The notes under the pieces were generated by a model. The model was not told the origin of the DNA, made no database searches, and saw only the letters and a program-made list of their open reading frames with translations. A stretch of DNA of 64,000 nt from Gammaproteobacteria bacterium (GTDB lineage: Bacteria; Pseudomonadota; Gammaproteobacteria; JAJPIJ01). Made by a program: the position numbers and the translations under genes. This document shows positions 1 through 10,986 of the stretch, piece after piece (the stretch's first letter is position 1; every line of letters begins with the position of its first letter). Where the stretch lies: contig JAJPIJ010000020.1 in the NCBI GenBank assembly GCA_021324815.1, positions 1 through 64,000 on the forward strand. Direction: 5' to 3'.

Positions 1-47
1 ACCGCTTCGAGCTTGAACTCACGCGTGAACGATTGACGCTTTTTCAT
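1..47 (-). CDS. IS3-family transposase OrfA, N-terminal fragment cut by the window edge
   Basis: The minus strand starts at ATG 45-47 and reads MKKRQSFTREFKLEAV before leaving the window. This is the characteristic N-terminus of IS3-family OrfA proteins (HTH_Tnp_1 type), which bind the element ends and are fused to OrfB by programmed frameshifting in complete elements. Only about 15 residues are visible, so the family call rests on a short but distinctive stretch. A purine-rich GGAGGGGG-like run just upstream could be the ribosome binding site. Confidence 0.7.
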   Translation of the reverse strand, partial: MKKRQSFTREFKLEA

Positions 48-107
48 CGCACACCCCCTCCGGCATTATGTGCCTATCTGGGTGTCCGTGAAATCGGGTA
101 TACCTCA
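1..107 (-). mobile_element. Left end of an IS3-like insertion sequence (partial)
   Basis: Sequence upstream of the OrfA start, read on the minus strand, begins TGAGGTATACCCG at about position 107 and continues through GGACACCC to the transposase ATG. IS3-family ends begin with TG and carry short imperfect terminal repeats, so 107 is proposed as the outer boundary. The opposite end and target duplication lie outside the window, so the boundary is an inference. The element abuts the two-membrane-segment gene and probably removed or displaced the downstream part of its cassette. Confidence 0.5.
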
Positions 108-131
108 TAGCGTCCCCTTTATTTTCTTTTA

Positions 132-536
132 TCAATCCATTCTGTTCTTGGTAATGAGTTCCGTGTTTCGCACAATTATGGGTCTTATTCTGCCAGTGAA
201 TGCCCACCTAAGTGAGTAGAACAAAATAATAGCTAAAGCGGGTAGTCCGTAAGCTAAAAGTGCAAATAGTTTTGCTAAGTTTTTCGATTGATTGCGCCGC
301 ACTACTGCGTCATTAAAAGATTTTTCCCATATTGTATATAATTCGCAAGACTCCGCTCTGCGACCATCTTCTACACATTTAGTAGTAGATTGATTCATTT
401 GCTCAGAACTAAATGAGACTAATGACTGCCAATCATTGGCTTTTTTTGTTTTATATGCCCAGGCTGAGCCAAAACCTATGGAAGAGCCAAATACAATGAG
501 GATTAATAATCTGAAAAATATTAGTTCATTTTTCAT
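132..536 (-). CDS. Small two-membrane-segment protein of unknown function, probable cassette gene
   Basis: A 134-residue protein with a hydrophobic N-terminal segment (about residues 7-27), a polar middle containing two cysteines (CVEDGRRAESC, possibly a periplasmic disulfide) and a second hydrophobic segment (about 88-111) followed by a basic tail. The topology suggests an inner-membrane protein with a short periplasmic loop. I do not recognise the family. It is AT-richer than the chromosomal genes that follow and lies directly downstream of an attC recombination point, so it is probably the next gene of a cassette array. No attC of its own is visible before the IS end near 107. Confidence 0.6.
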   Translation of the reverse strand: MKNELIFFRLLILIVFGSSIGFGSAWAYKTKKANDWQSLVSFSSEQMNQSTTKCVEDGRRAESCELYTIWEKSFNDAVVRRNQSKNLAKLFALLAYGLPALAIILFYSLRWAFTGRIRPIIVRNTELITKNRMD

Positions 537-571
537 GAGATTATTTCCTTAAGTAAGGATTATCTAAACAA

Positions 572-664
572 ACCTAACGTTCGCAGCCACCGGCACGCGC
601 AACCGGTGACGATCCATTTAGCACGGTGCTTGCGCGCGCGTCCGAGTGAGCTGCGTAGTTATAG
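572..664 (-). repeat. Integron attC recombination site
   Basis: Read on the minus strand the site starts with R'' CTATAAC (658-664), then GCAGC, and ends with GCTGC and R' GTTAGGT (572-578), which fits the GTTRRRY core. Between the simple sites the two arms form a long imperfect inverted repeat (TCACTCGGACGCG against CCACCGGCACGCG) with unpaired bases, the folded-strand architecture recognised by IntI integrases. The recombination point is between 578 and 577. The R'' box is the exact reverse complement of GTTATAG at 1527-1521, which is what a cassette excised as a circle requires. Confidence 0.8.
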
Positions 665-1526
665 TGCATTACACAATCTTTCCGCTTTCGGCGATTGAGT
701 CCGCGCGAATCGCGATAAGACGCTCGATAGGTGGCATATCCCTATTGTTCTTGTAGTCTGGGTGTTCGATGACGACTCCGGATAAGCAATGGTGGCTCAC
801 AAAATGCGGGCTTTCAAACCAACTGATGAGCGGCCCGCCACTAACGCCTCCGAGTTCGTACTCAGAGGGGGGTAGCGGAATCCGGGCATTTGCCAACTGG
901 AATTCTCGCTCCAACAGCCACGTGATCTGTTTCTCAGTAACGGTTCTTGCCACGCCGAGCACTGTGAACAAGCCGAAATTGACCTTGAAGTCCTCTGATT
1001 CGGTTCTCTCGACCGCGGGAAACCCAGAGACCATGATTCCCCTTCCCTCTTGGGGAGGTCGCGGCGGCCAAACGCCGAGAGGCGTTCGCTGCAATCGCTT
1101 TACGAGAGCCTCGTCTAGTGCAAACGTTGCCAAGTCCAATTCGTCTGAAACGTCGATCAGGCACTCGTCCAAGTCATCAACGACCTCATTCATCAATTGG
1201 AGCCGGACTGATCCATTCTTTCGGTCAGACTCATATTTCTTGAAGACATGTGCTGCGGTGACGCCGAGAATGATCTTTGGCGTCTGGACAATGGTGAGCG
1301 TCCCGTTGTGTAAGATCGAAAGATCTCTTGTGCCAAGATTGAACCAATAGATCGGGACACAGCAGTCGGCGAGGATTTGGCGGTACACATTGCCCAAATC
1401 GCCGGCGAGTAGTTCCTTCGCCCTGTCCAGAGAAATCGCGTGCTCATCCACAGGTCAATTTGTGCACTGTCGCAGCGACTGTAACAGCGAGATTTTCAGT
1501 TCCGTGCAAGTTCTCATGCGCTATAA
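578..1526 (-). mobile_element. Complete integron gene cassette (one ORF plus attC)
   Basis: The cassette runs on the minus strand from TTATAG at 1526 to the G at 578 and contains one gene with its attC. The start is supported by the match of GTTATAG (1527-1521) with the complement of the attC R'' box. No attC or intI is visible on the upstream side, where argG ends 69 bp away. It could be the first cassette of an array with a distant integrase, an array lacking an integrase (CALIN), or a secondary-site insertion downstream of argG. Base composition is clearly lower in GC than argG. Confidence 0.7.
669..1451 (-). CDS. Cassette-borne trypsin-like serine protease
   Basis: A 260-residue protein with the three landmarks of chymotrypsin/trypsin-fold peptidases in the right order: His68 in GVTAAHVF, Asp106 in DELDLATF and Ser204 in GGVSGGPL. 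There is no signal peptide or membrane segment, so it should be cytoplasmic. A GFP motif (about 143-145) precedes the Ser domain as in other bacterial members. The stop codon is 4 bp from the attC, typical spacing for a cassette gene. Substrate is unknown; related stand-alone proteases occur in defence or stress settings, but nothing here shows that role. No second effector gene is present in the cassette. Confidence 0.7.
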   Translation of the reverse strand: MDEHAISLDRAKELLAGDLGNVYRQILADCCVPIYWFNLGTRDLSILHNGTLTIVQTPKIILGVTAAHVFKKYESDRKNGSVRLQLMNEVVDDLDECLIDVSDELDLATFALDEALVKRLQRTPLGVWPPRPPQEGRGIMVSGFPAVERTESEDFKVNFGLFTVLGVARTVTEKQITWLLEREFQLANARIPLPPSEYELGGVSGGPLISWFESPHFVSHHCLSGVVIEHPDYKNNRDMPPIERLIAIRADSIAESGKIV

Positions 1527-1595
1527 CGTAATTTAGATGACATCGGTTTGCCAGATAAAAAATGTGGCATGACGGATAAAATAGCCGCAGGCAGA

Positions 1596-2810
1596 CTATT
1601 TCCTGCGCTTGGCGGCGATGCGCATCCGCAGGGCGTTCAGCTTGATGAAGCCCTCGGCGTCCTTCTGGTTGTAGGCGCCGGCATCATCCTCGAAGGTGGC
1701 GATGGTGGCATCGAACAGGCTGTCCGGCGATTTGCGCCCGGCGACCGTGACCGCGCCCTTGTACAGTTTGAGGCGCACCACGCCGTTCACGTGGCGCTGT
1801 GAGTGGTCGATCATTTGTTGCAGCATGCGCCGCTCCGGGCTGAACCAGTAGCCGTTGTAGATGAGCGCGGCGTAGCGCGGCATGATTTCATCCTTCAAAT
1901 GCGCAACTTCGCGATCCAGCGTCAACGATTCAACAGCGCGATGGGCCTTGAGCAGGATCGTGCCGCCCGGCGTCTCGTAGCAGCCGCGCGACTTCATGCC
2001 CACGTAACGGTTCTCAACCAAGTCCAGCCGGCCGATGCCGTTGGCGCCGCCCAGCTTGTTGAGCTGCGCCAGCAGGTTGGCGGGCGAGAGCTTGCGGCCG
2101 TTCAAGGTCGTGGCGTCACCCTGCTCAAACCCAAGTTCAATGTACGTCGGCTTGTCGGGCGCCTGTTCCGGCGCGACGGTCCAGCGCCACATGGATTCCT
2201 CCGCCTCCTGCCAGGGGTCCTCGAGCGGTCCGCCTTCGTAGGAGATGTGCAGCAGGTTGGCGTCCATGGAGTAGGGCGATTTTTTGCCGCGCTTCATCTC
2301 CACCGGAATGCCGTGCTTCTCGGCGTAGGCCAGCAGTTTCTCGCGCGAGGTGAGATCCCATTCGCGCCACGGCGCGATGACCTTGATGCCGGGCTTGAGC
2401 GCGTAGGCGCCGAGCTCGAAGCGCACTTGATCGTTACCCTTGCCGGTGGCGCCATGAGCGATGGCGTCCGCGCCGGTCTCGCTGGCGATCTCGATCAGCC
2501 GCTTGGCGATGAGCGGCCGGGCGATGGAGGTGCCGAGCAGGTACTCGCCTTCGTAGATGGCGTTGGCGCGAAACATCGGGAACACGAAGTCGCGGACGAA
2601 CTCCTCCTTGAGGTCGTCAATGTAGATTTTCTTGACGCCGAATTTGCGCGCCTTGGCCCGCGCCGGCTCCAGCTCCTCGCCCTGGCCGATATCGGCGGTG
2701 AAGGTGATGACTTCGCAGCCGTAATTCTCCTGCAGCCATTTCAGGATGACCGACGTATCAAGGCCGCCCGAGTAGGCGAGGACGACCTTCTTGATCTTCC
2801 GTGTTGCCAT
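1596..2810 (-). CDS. argG: Argininosuccinate synthase
   Basis: Joins citrulline and aspartate with ATP to make argininosuccinate, the penultimate step of arginine synthesis, in the cytoplasm. The 404-residue product has the N-type ATP pyrophosphatase loop AYSGGLDTS (residues 12-20) and family motifs such as [16 protein letters not shown] and [15 protein letters not shown]. The start at ATG 2808-2810 follows a GGAGCT ribosome binding site; the open frame extends 46 codons upstream but without family similarity. Length is normal. The esterase gene ends 68 bp upstream on the same strand. The cassette region begins 69 bp after its stop. Confidence 0.97.
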   Translation of the reverse strand: MATRKIKKVVLAYSGGLDTSVILKWLQENYGCEVITFTADIGQGEELEPARAKARKFGVKKIYIDDLKEEFVRDFVFPMFRANAIYEGEYLLGTSIARPLIAKRLIEIASETGADAIAHGATGKGNDQVRFELGAYALKPGIKVIAPWREWDLTSREKLLAYAEKHGIPVEMKRGKKSPYSMDANLLHISYEGGPLEDPWQEAEESMWRWTVAPEQAPDKPTYIELGFEQGDATTLNGRKLSPANLLAQLNKLGGANGIGRLDLVENRYVGMKSRGCYETPGGTILLKAHRAVESLTLDREVAHLKDEIMPRYAALIYNGYWFSPERRMLQQMIDHSQRHVNGVVRLKLYKGAVTVAGRKSPDSLFDATIATFEDDAGAYNQKDAEGFIKLNALRMRIAAKRRK

Positions 2811-2878
2811 GAGAGCTCCGCGAAAAAGGGATTCCGAATGGGGGCGCATTGTGCCCGGGCGGCGCGATGGCGTCCAGC

Positions 2879-3664
2879 CTACGGCAGGGATCGTAAAAAA
2901 TCGGTCACAATGGCGAGGAAGCGCTCCGGTTGCTCCACGTGCAGCCAATGGCTGCTTTGCGGCAGCGTGACAATCCCGGCATTGGGAAACAGCCGCCGGA
3001 TGTCAGCGTGGTAGGCGGGGGTGACGAACTCGGAATGCTCGCCGCAGATGAACAGGGCTGGCGGATGTCCCATTCGCGTCCGGGCCGGGACGGGGAAGGC
3101 CATGATGTGTTGCATGTCGCGTTCGATGGCGTCGAGATTGAATCGCCATTGATAACGGCCGTCCCGGAGGATGAAGTTCTGCAACAGGAAGGCGCGCAGC
3201 GGCGATTCGACGCCGTGCGCTGTCAACCGGGCGTCGGCCTCGGCGCGGCTGGCGGGATTGAGCGCGATTACTTCACGCAGGGCCGCAACGAGGCGGTTGT
3301 AGCGGAACGGATAGGTCACCGGCGCAATGTCGACGATGATGAGCGCGCGCAGGCGCTGCGGAAATTGCAAGCCGAAATACATCGCCGCTTTGCCGCCCAT
3401 GCTGTGGCCGAGCAACACCGCCGCTGGCAGGTTGAGATTGTCCAGCAAATGTTCGATATCCGCCGCCATTGCCGGATAATTGATGGCCGCCGTGTGCGGC
3501 GACTCGCCATGATTGCGCAAGTCCACGCTGATGACGCGATGCGATTCCGAGAGCTTGCGGGCGATCGTCTGCCAGTTGCGCCGCGCGCCGAACAGCCCGT
3601 GCAGGATCACCAGCGGTTCGCCCCGCCCCAATTCTGTGTAACTCAGCGCAACGGCCCCGCTCAC
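2879..3664 (-). CDS. Alpha/beta-hydrolase, YbfF-type esterase
   Basis: A 261-residue single-domain alpha/beta-hydrolase. The HGLFG oxyanion region is at about residues 22-26, the nucleophile elbow GHSMGG has Ser88, and His239 in SSHWLH is the likely catalytic base. Overall sequence fits the YbfF/ABHD11-like group, which hydrolyses acyl-CoA and small esters in vitro; the physiological substrate is uncertain. The frame opens with GTG at 3664 and no convincing ribosome binding site, and a MITE-like repeat begins 22 bp upstream, so its expression signals may have been altered by that insertion. Confidence 0.85.
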   Translation of the reverse strand: MSGAVALSYTELGRGEPLVILHGLFGARRNWQTIARKLSESHRVISVDLRNHGESPHTAAINYPAMAADIEHLLDNLNLPAAVLLGHSMGGKAAMYFGLQFPQRLRALIIVDIAPVTYPFRYNRLVAALREVIALNPASRAEADARLTAHGVESPLRAFLLQNFILRDGRYQWRFNLDAIERDMQHIMAFPVPARTRMGHPPALFICGEHSEFVTPAYHADIRRLFPNAGIVTLPQSSHWLHVEQPERFLAIVTDFLRSLP

Positions 3665-3686
3665 AGTGTGTAATAAATCAAATTAC

Positions 3687-3829
3687 CAGGTTGATGTAAA
3701 ACGTTACGAGAGGGGCCAGATGCTAGGCGCCGCGAGCGAAAAAGTGAGACAGTACAAAGGCAGTACGGCGAACTTTTGAGCGAGCAGCAACAACGCAGAT
3801 GGCCCTCGCAGTAGTTTTGCATCAACCTG
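3687..3829. repeat. MITE-like palindromic intergenic element
   Basis: A 143-bp element bounded by 16-bp inverted repeats with one mismatch: CAGGTTGATGTAAAAC at 3687-3702 and GTTTTGCATCAACCTG at 3814-3829. Second inner arms (GAGGGGCCA and TGGCCCTC) and internal complementary stretches would let the whole unit fold into one long stem. It carries no ORF. Its right edge touches aceF: the TAA stop of aceF is formed by bases 3832-3830 immediately beside the terminal repeat. It sits between aceF and the esterase gene and could act as a transcription terminator. Transposition by an in-trans transposase is inferred. Confidence 0.7.
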
Positions 3830-5113
3830 TTACAGCAGGATTTGACGGATGTCGGAGAGCACGGTGCTCAAATACTGGGTAAACTGCGCGCCGGCCACGC
3901 CGTCGATGACGCGGTGGTCGTAGGACAGCGCGAACGGCAGCACCAGCCGCGGCACGAAGGCGTCGTCGCGGAACACCGGGCGTTTGACGGCGCGCGACAC
4001 GCCGAGGATGGCCACTTCCGGCTGGTTGATGATCGGCGTGAAATAGCCGCCGCCCACGCCGCCCAGGCTGGAGACGGTGAAGCAGCCGCCCTGGATGTCG
4101 GCGGGCGCGAATTTTCCGGAACGGACCTTGTCGCTCGCCGCCTGGATCTCGCGCGCGATCTCGAACAGCCCCTTTTGATCCACGTCGCGGATCACCGGCA
4201 CCACCAGTCCCTGATCGGTGTTCACCGCCACGCCGATGTGAAAATATTTTTTATGGATCAGCGCTTCGCCATCGGGCGACAGCGAGGCGCAGAAGACGGG
4301 ATATTTCTCCAGCGCCGCGACCACCGCCTTCAGCAGAAAGCTCACCAGCGTCAGCTTGACGCCCTTGCACTCCGCCTCCTTCAGTTTCGAATGGCGGAAT
4401 TCCTCAAGGTCCGTGATGTCGGCCTCGTCGAATTGCGTCACGTGCGGCACGGTGATCCAGCTGCGGTGCAGGGCCTGGCCCGAGAGCCGCTTGAGCCGCG
4501 GCAGCGGTTTGCTCTCCACGGGGCCGAATTTGGAGAAATCGATCGGCGGCTGGGCGGGCAGATCGAAACCGCCGCCGCGCAATTTTCCACCGCTCAGCAT
4601 GGCCTTGGTGAAGGCCTTGACGTCGTCCTTCAGGATGCGGCCCTTGGGACCGCGCCCGTACACCAGCCCGAGATCCACGCCCAGTTCGCGCGCGAAGCGC
4701 CGCACCGAGGGGCTGGCGTGGGCGCGCGCGGAGTTAGTATCCACCGTCTGCGCGCCGCGCGGCAGCGTGGCCGGCGGCGGCGCAGGCGCAGCGGGCGCCG
4801 GCGGAGGTACGGCCGCGGGCTTTGTTGCCGGAGGCGGAGTGGCCGCGGCGGCAACGGGCCTGGAGGATGCGGCGCCGAGGCGTTCGAGCACCGCCAGCGG
4901 CGCCCCCTGCGAGACTTTGTCGCCGACGGCGATCTTCAACTCCTTCACGCGGCAGTCATAAGGCGCGGGAATGTCCATGGTGGCCTTGTCGCTCTCCAGC
5001 GTCAGCAGCGGCGCCTCGGTCTTGAGCGTGTCGCCGGGCTTCACATGCACCTCGATGATGCTGACGTTCTCGAAGTTGCCGATGTCGGGCAGCAGGAAAA
5101 GTTCGTCGGCCAT
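3830..5113 (-). CDS. aceF: Pyruvate dehydrogenase E2, dihydrolipoamide acetyltransferase
   Basis: Transfers the acetyl group from E1 to CoA in the cytoplasmic pyruvate dehydrogenase complex. The 427-residue protein has a single N-terminal lipoyl domain (Lys43 in SDKATMDIPAP), an Ala/Pro-rich linker (about 82-130), a peripheral subunit-binding domain (PSVRRFARELGVDL) and the catalytic domain with DHRVIDG (His400). E. coli AceF has three lipoyl domains, so this is the short form. ATG 5111-5113 is 8 bp after the aceE stop; an upstream extension of the frame overlaps aceE and is not coding. No lpdA follows. Confidence 0.96.
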   Translation of the reverse strand: MADELFLLPDIGNFENVSIIEVHVKPGDTLKTEAPLLTLESDKATMDIPAPYDCRVKELKIAVGDKVSQGAPLAVLERLGAASSRPVAAAATPPPATKPAAVPPPAPAAPAPPPATLPRGAQTVDTNSARAHASPSVRRFARELGVDLGLVYGRGPKGRILKDDVKAFTKAMLSGGKLRGGGFDLPAQPPIDFSKFGPVESKPLPRLKRLSGQALHRSWITVPHVTQFDEADITDLEEFRHSKLKEAECKGVKLTLVSFLLKAVVAALEKYPVFCASLSPDGEALIHKKYFHIGVAVNTDQGLVVPVIRDVDQKGLFEIAREIQAASDKVRSGKFAPADIQGGCFTVSSLGGVGGGYFTPIINQPEVAILGVSRAVKRPVFRDDAFVPRLVLPFALSYDHRVIDGVAGAQFTQYLSTVLSDIRQILL

Positions 5114-5121
5114 GGGGAGAA

Positions 5122-7779
<2,658 letters not shown>

Positions 7780-7885
7780 GGTTCAATCCGTTTTGGCTTG
7801 TTATCATCCCGTCCGGCTGGGTCAAGTATAGAACTCCTCACCACCGTCCGCACGCGGGCGCTGGTGCCATCAGAAAGGGACGAGA

Positions 7886-9373
7886 ATGGACATCCGATTG
7901 CAGCAAAAAACCGCCCTTCCCACGGCCGCCGAGGTGGATGTCCGTGCAAACTGGGCGGTCGTGGCGCCCATGGGCGCGGGCGCAGGCACGTGGGCGAAGT
8001 TTCCGGGAGGCCCGGTGCTGTATGAGCGCGGCAGTCGCCGGCCCGGGGGAATCGGGAAAAACGCCGTCTGGGCCACCACTCTGCCCAACGCCATCGGCAG
8101 CCATGTGACCTGCGCCGCGCTGGACGAAAAGGCCACGGCGTTTGAGCGCCTGACGCTGGCCCGGCAACTGGTGGCGGGGCACAAGGAATTCCAGCCCGAG
8201 GAGATCGGCCTCGCCGTCGTCGGCTTCAAGGCGAAACAGGCGGAGCAAATGGCGGAGGCTTTGATCGCGGCGGCGCTGGCGGCGGCGGCGCCCATGCCGG
8301 ATCTGCGCAGCAAGCCGGACAAGAAGCGCAGGCTCGCCGCCATGCAGCTGTATGGCTGCGCGCCCGCGCATCGCTTCCGGCGCACGTACGCTGAACTTGA
8401 AGGCAGTTCACTGGCGCGCTATCTCGCCACGCTCCCGCCCACGGAATTGACGCCGGCGACCTACCGCCGGCGCGTCGCGGCCCTGGCCAGGGAACATCAT
8501 CTCGACATGGAATTTTACGGTATTGAGGCATTGCGCAAAAAGAAAGCCGGCGCGTTCCTGGCGGTGGCGCAGGGCAGCCCGGCGCCGGACGCCGGCATCC
8601 TCCGGCTGCGCTACCGGCCGCCGCGCAAAACCAAAACGGCGCCGGTTGCCCTGGTCGGCAAGGGCATCTGCTTCGACACCGGCGGCATCAACGTGAAGCC
8701 CGCCAAGTTCATGCTCGGCATGCAGGGCGACATGCAGGGCAGCGCCGTGGCGCTGGGCACGTTGCTGGCGCTGGCGCAGTTGAAGGCGCCGTATCCGGTG
8801 GAGGCATGGCTGGCGCTGGCCATGAATCACGTCGGCCCCAGGGCCTACAAGCCCACCGACGTCGTCACCGCGGCCAACGGCACCACCATCGAGGTGATCC
8901 ACACCGACGCCGAGGGGCGCATGGTGCTCTCCGACACGCTGGCGCTGTGTTCGCAGACCAAGCCGCGGCTCATCATCGACTACGCCACGCTGACCGGCTC
9001 CTGCGTGCAGGCCATCGGCAAGGGCTACAGCGGCGCCTTCACCAACCGCCCGGAGTGGTGGGGCACGTTGATCAAGGCGGGAAATGAGAGCGGCGAGCGC
9101 ATCTGGCCGTTCCCGCTGCCGCCGGACTACGACAAGATGCTGGAGAGCCAGATCGCCGACACCAAGCAATGCGCCGAGGAAGGGCCGGTGGATCACATCC
9201 TCGCCGCGCGCTTCCTGTCGCGCTTCGTCGGCGAGGGCATCCCGTGGCTGCACCTGGATCTGTCGTGCGCCAGCAACCGCGAAGGACTGGCGCACGTCCC
9301 GACCCATTTCAACGGCTTCGGCGTGCGCCTGACTTTGAATCTATTGCTGGATCAGAAGCTCGCTGGCGCTTAA
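7886..9373 (+). CDS. Leucyl aminopeptidase family protein (peptidase M17)
   Basis: A two-metal cytosolic exopeptidase of the M17 family, 495 residues. The C-terminal catalytic domain shows VGKGICFDTGG (metal-binding Lys near residue 258 and following Asp), GMQGDMQGSA with the bridging Asp, and HTDAEGRMVLSD, which supplies Asp, Glu and the catalytic Arg. Most PepA proteins have Asn where this one has His before TDAEGR, so it is a divergent branch rather than classical PepA. The N-terminal third is poorly conserved as in other members. A GGGACGAGA ribosome binding site precedes ATG 7886. Confidence 0.9.
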   Translation: MDIRLQQKTALPTAAEVDVRANWAVVAPMGAGAGTWAKFPGGPVLYERGSRRPGGIGKNAVWATTLPNAIGSHVTCAALDEKATAFERLTLARQLVAGHKEFQPEEIGLAVVGFKAKQAEQMAEALIAAALAAAAPMPDLRSKPDKKRRLAAMQLYGCAPAHRFRRTYAELEGSSLARYLATLPPTELTPATYRRRVAALAREHHLDMEFYGIEALRKKKAGAFLAVAQGSPAPDAGILRLRYRPPRKTKTAPVALVGKGICFDTGGINVKPAKFMLGMQGDMQGSAVALGTLLALAQLKAPYPVEAWLALAMNHVGPRAYKPTDVVTAANGTTIEVIHTDAEGRMVLSDTLALCSQTKPRLIIDYATLTGSCVQAIGKGYSGAFTNRPEWWGTLIKAGNESGERIWPFPLPPDYDKMLESQIADTKQCAEEGPVDHILAARFLSRFVGEGIPWLHLDLSCASNREGLAHVPTHFNGFGVRLTLNLLLDQKLAGA

Positions 9374-9390
9374 ACAATGCTGGAAGCTTC

Positions 9391-9858
9391 TTACAAGTAG
9401 CGGCGGACGGCGCGCTTGTACTGGAGATAGTTCTCGCCGAACTTCTGCTCAAGATAACGCTCCTCGCGCCGCACCACGCCGAAATGCATGATCAACAGTA
9501 CCGGGACGATGACGATGATCCCCCACCACGTGTCGATGACAAAGGAGATGCCGAGAAGGATCATCGTGATGGCGAGATAGAGCGGATTTCTCGTGTAGCG
9601 AAACGGGCCTCCCGTCACGATGGCCGTGGTGGGCCGCCTGGGATTCACGTTCGTGCCCGCGCGATCCATGGTCTTCTTTCCCCACACGGCAACGCCGATT
9701 CCGGCGGCCAGAAGCGCGGTGCCCAGCCAGAATACGGCGTCATGCGCGGGGATCCGCAGCGGCCAGAACCATCGCAGCGCAATCACCACAAGCAGCGCCG
9801 CTCCGTAGAGCAGCGGAGGAAACACCAGAACGCCGGGGTTGTCTGCCTCGGTTTGCAC
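9391..9858 (-). CDS. Isoprenylcysteine carboxyl methyltransferase (ICMT)-like membrane protein
   Basis: A 155-residue integral membrane protein with about four hydrophobic segments and the C-terminal signature GGPFRYTRNPLYLA followed by REERYLEQKFGENY, the SAM-binding end of the ICMT/phospholipid methyltransferase superfamily. Bacterial members methylate unknown lipids or prenylated substrates. The start is GTG 9858, 9 bp after the diguanylate cyclase stop, so the two are probably co-transcribed. It converges on the aminopeptidase gene with 17 bp between stops. Confidence 0.8.
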   Translation of the reverse strand: MQTEADNPGVLVFPPLLYGAALLVVIALRWFWPLRIPAHDAVFWLGTALLAAGIGVAVWGKKTMDRAGTNVNPRRPTTAIVTGGPFRYTRNPLYLAITMILLGISFVIDTWWGIIVIVPVLLIMHFGVVRREERYLEQKFGENYLQYKRAVRRYL

Positions 9859-9867
9859 GTGCTCTTG

Positions 9868-10914
9868 TCAAAAGAGGGTGACGGATTGGGTCTTGGGCTG
9901 TTCTGAAAGCTTTCCCTCCGCCATCAGTTCCTCGTAGTTGAAAACGCAATTTCTGCCGTGATCCTTCGCGTAATAAAGCGCCTTGTCCGCACGGTCCAGG
10001 ATGATATGTGAAGATTCGGTTTCCAAGGCACCGGAGTAACCAATGCTGACGGTGATCCCGCCAATCTGGGGGAAATTATGGCCGGCAATGGCTTGTGAAA
10101 AGCGTTCCAGCGTCCGCCTGGCCATTTCCGCCGGTATCGGCTCCAGAATGATCAGAAATTCCTCTCCGCCGAACCGGAACAACAGATCCGATTTGCGGAA
10201 GAAGCGCCGCATTTTCTGCGACGTCATCAACAGAACTTCGTCGCCGAACAGGTGGCCGTAGGTGTCATTGATGCGCTTGAAATGATCGATGTCGATCAGG
10301 GCCAGCCAGGCGTGACAGTTCGGATCGACAAGCCGGTGATCGGACCCGGCGGCGTGGTATTTGTTGGTCTGTTGCCTGTCGCGCTGGGCCCTCAGCAATT
10401 TGTCCAGCTTGGAATCATAGGTGCGGCGGTTGAGCAGGCCGGTCAGCTTGTCGCGCTCGCTTTCATGCAGGATGGCGAGATAGTTGCTGTAGATGGTGAG
10501 GAGCGCCTCGATGATGGGCCGCCACGTGTATTCGTCCTCGTGGCCCTCCAGCAGGATCGCGCCCGCCACTTTTTGTTCAAGAACGACGGGATAAAGCACA
10601 TGCTCCGATCCGCCGTTGGCCTCGGCGACGACAATCGAGGCCGATTGCAGGCACTGCTGGAGATGCCTGTCCGCGGCGACCGTTCTTTTCTCCCCGCTCC
10701 AGTGGTATTTTTTTCCGGTCAGGCCGTCCGCGGTGATGGAGAGGCGCACGACCTCTTCGACGGCATCCGCCCGGTCTTCACCCGAGTACCTGTACAATGC
10801 GATCGCGCGCGCGGGAATGAACTGCGCCAGCGTGGTCACCAGGCTCAATTCGAGCGAATCCGTGTCCCGCTGGCGGGTGATCTCGATGACCGATTTCAGG
10901 ATCAAGTCGTGCAC
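9868..10914 (-). CDS. Diguanylate cyclase with N-terminal GAF-like domain
   Basis: A 348-residue cytoplasmic protein predicted to make cyclic di-GMP. Residues 1-150 look like a GAF-type sensor without membrane segments. The GGDEF domain begins at RDKLTGLLNRRTYDSKL, has DIDHFKRINDTYGH and an active-site loop FGGEEF. RKSD five residues before the loop forms an allosteric product-binding I-site, so feedback inhibition is expected. Start is GTG 10914. An atypical insertion (about 30 residues, containing KYHAAGSDHRLVDPN) sits between the first GGDEF helix and the metal-binding strand. Confidence 0.9.
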   Translation of the reverse strand: MHDLILKSVIEITRQRDTDSLELSLVTTLAQFIPARAIALYRYSGEDRADAVEEVVRLSITADGLTGKKYHWSGEKRTVAADRHLQQCLQSASIVVAEANGGSEHVLYPVVLEQKVAGAILLEGHEDEYTWRPIIEALLTIYSNYLAILHESERDKLTGLLNRRTYDSKLDKLLRAQRDRQQTNKYHAAGSDHRLVDPNCHAWLALIDIDHFKRINDTYGHLFGDEVLLMTSQKMRRFFRKSDLLFRFGGEEFLIILEPIPAEMARRTLERFSQAIAGHNFPQIGGITVSIGYSGALETESSHIILDRADKALYYAKDHGRNCVFNYEELMAEGKLSEQPKTQSVTLF

Positions 10915-10986
10915 CGTTGCCGTCCTTTCGCAAATCCGGGATGACTTGCTCGATTTATTCTGGGCGGGTCTGGCAGAATACGCAAT

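Noticed and set aside
1527-1595. An attI or second attC between argG and the cassette
   Set aside because: No paired simple sites or stem are visible here; only the GTTATAG core is present, so a full recombination site upstream could not be supported.
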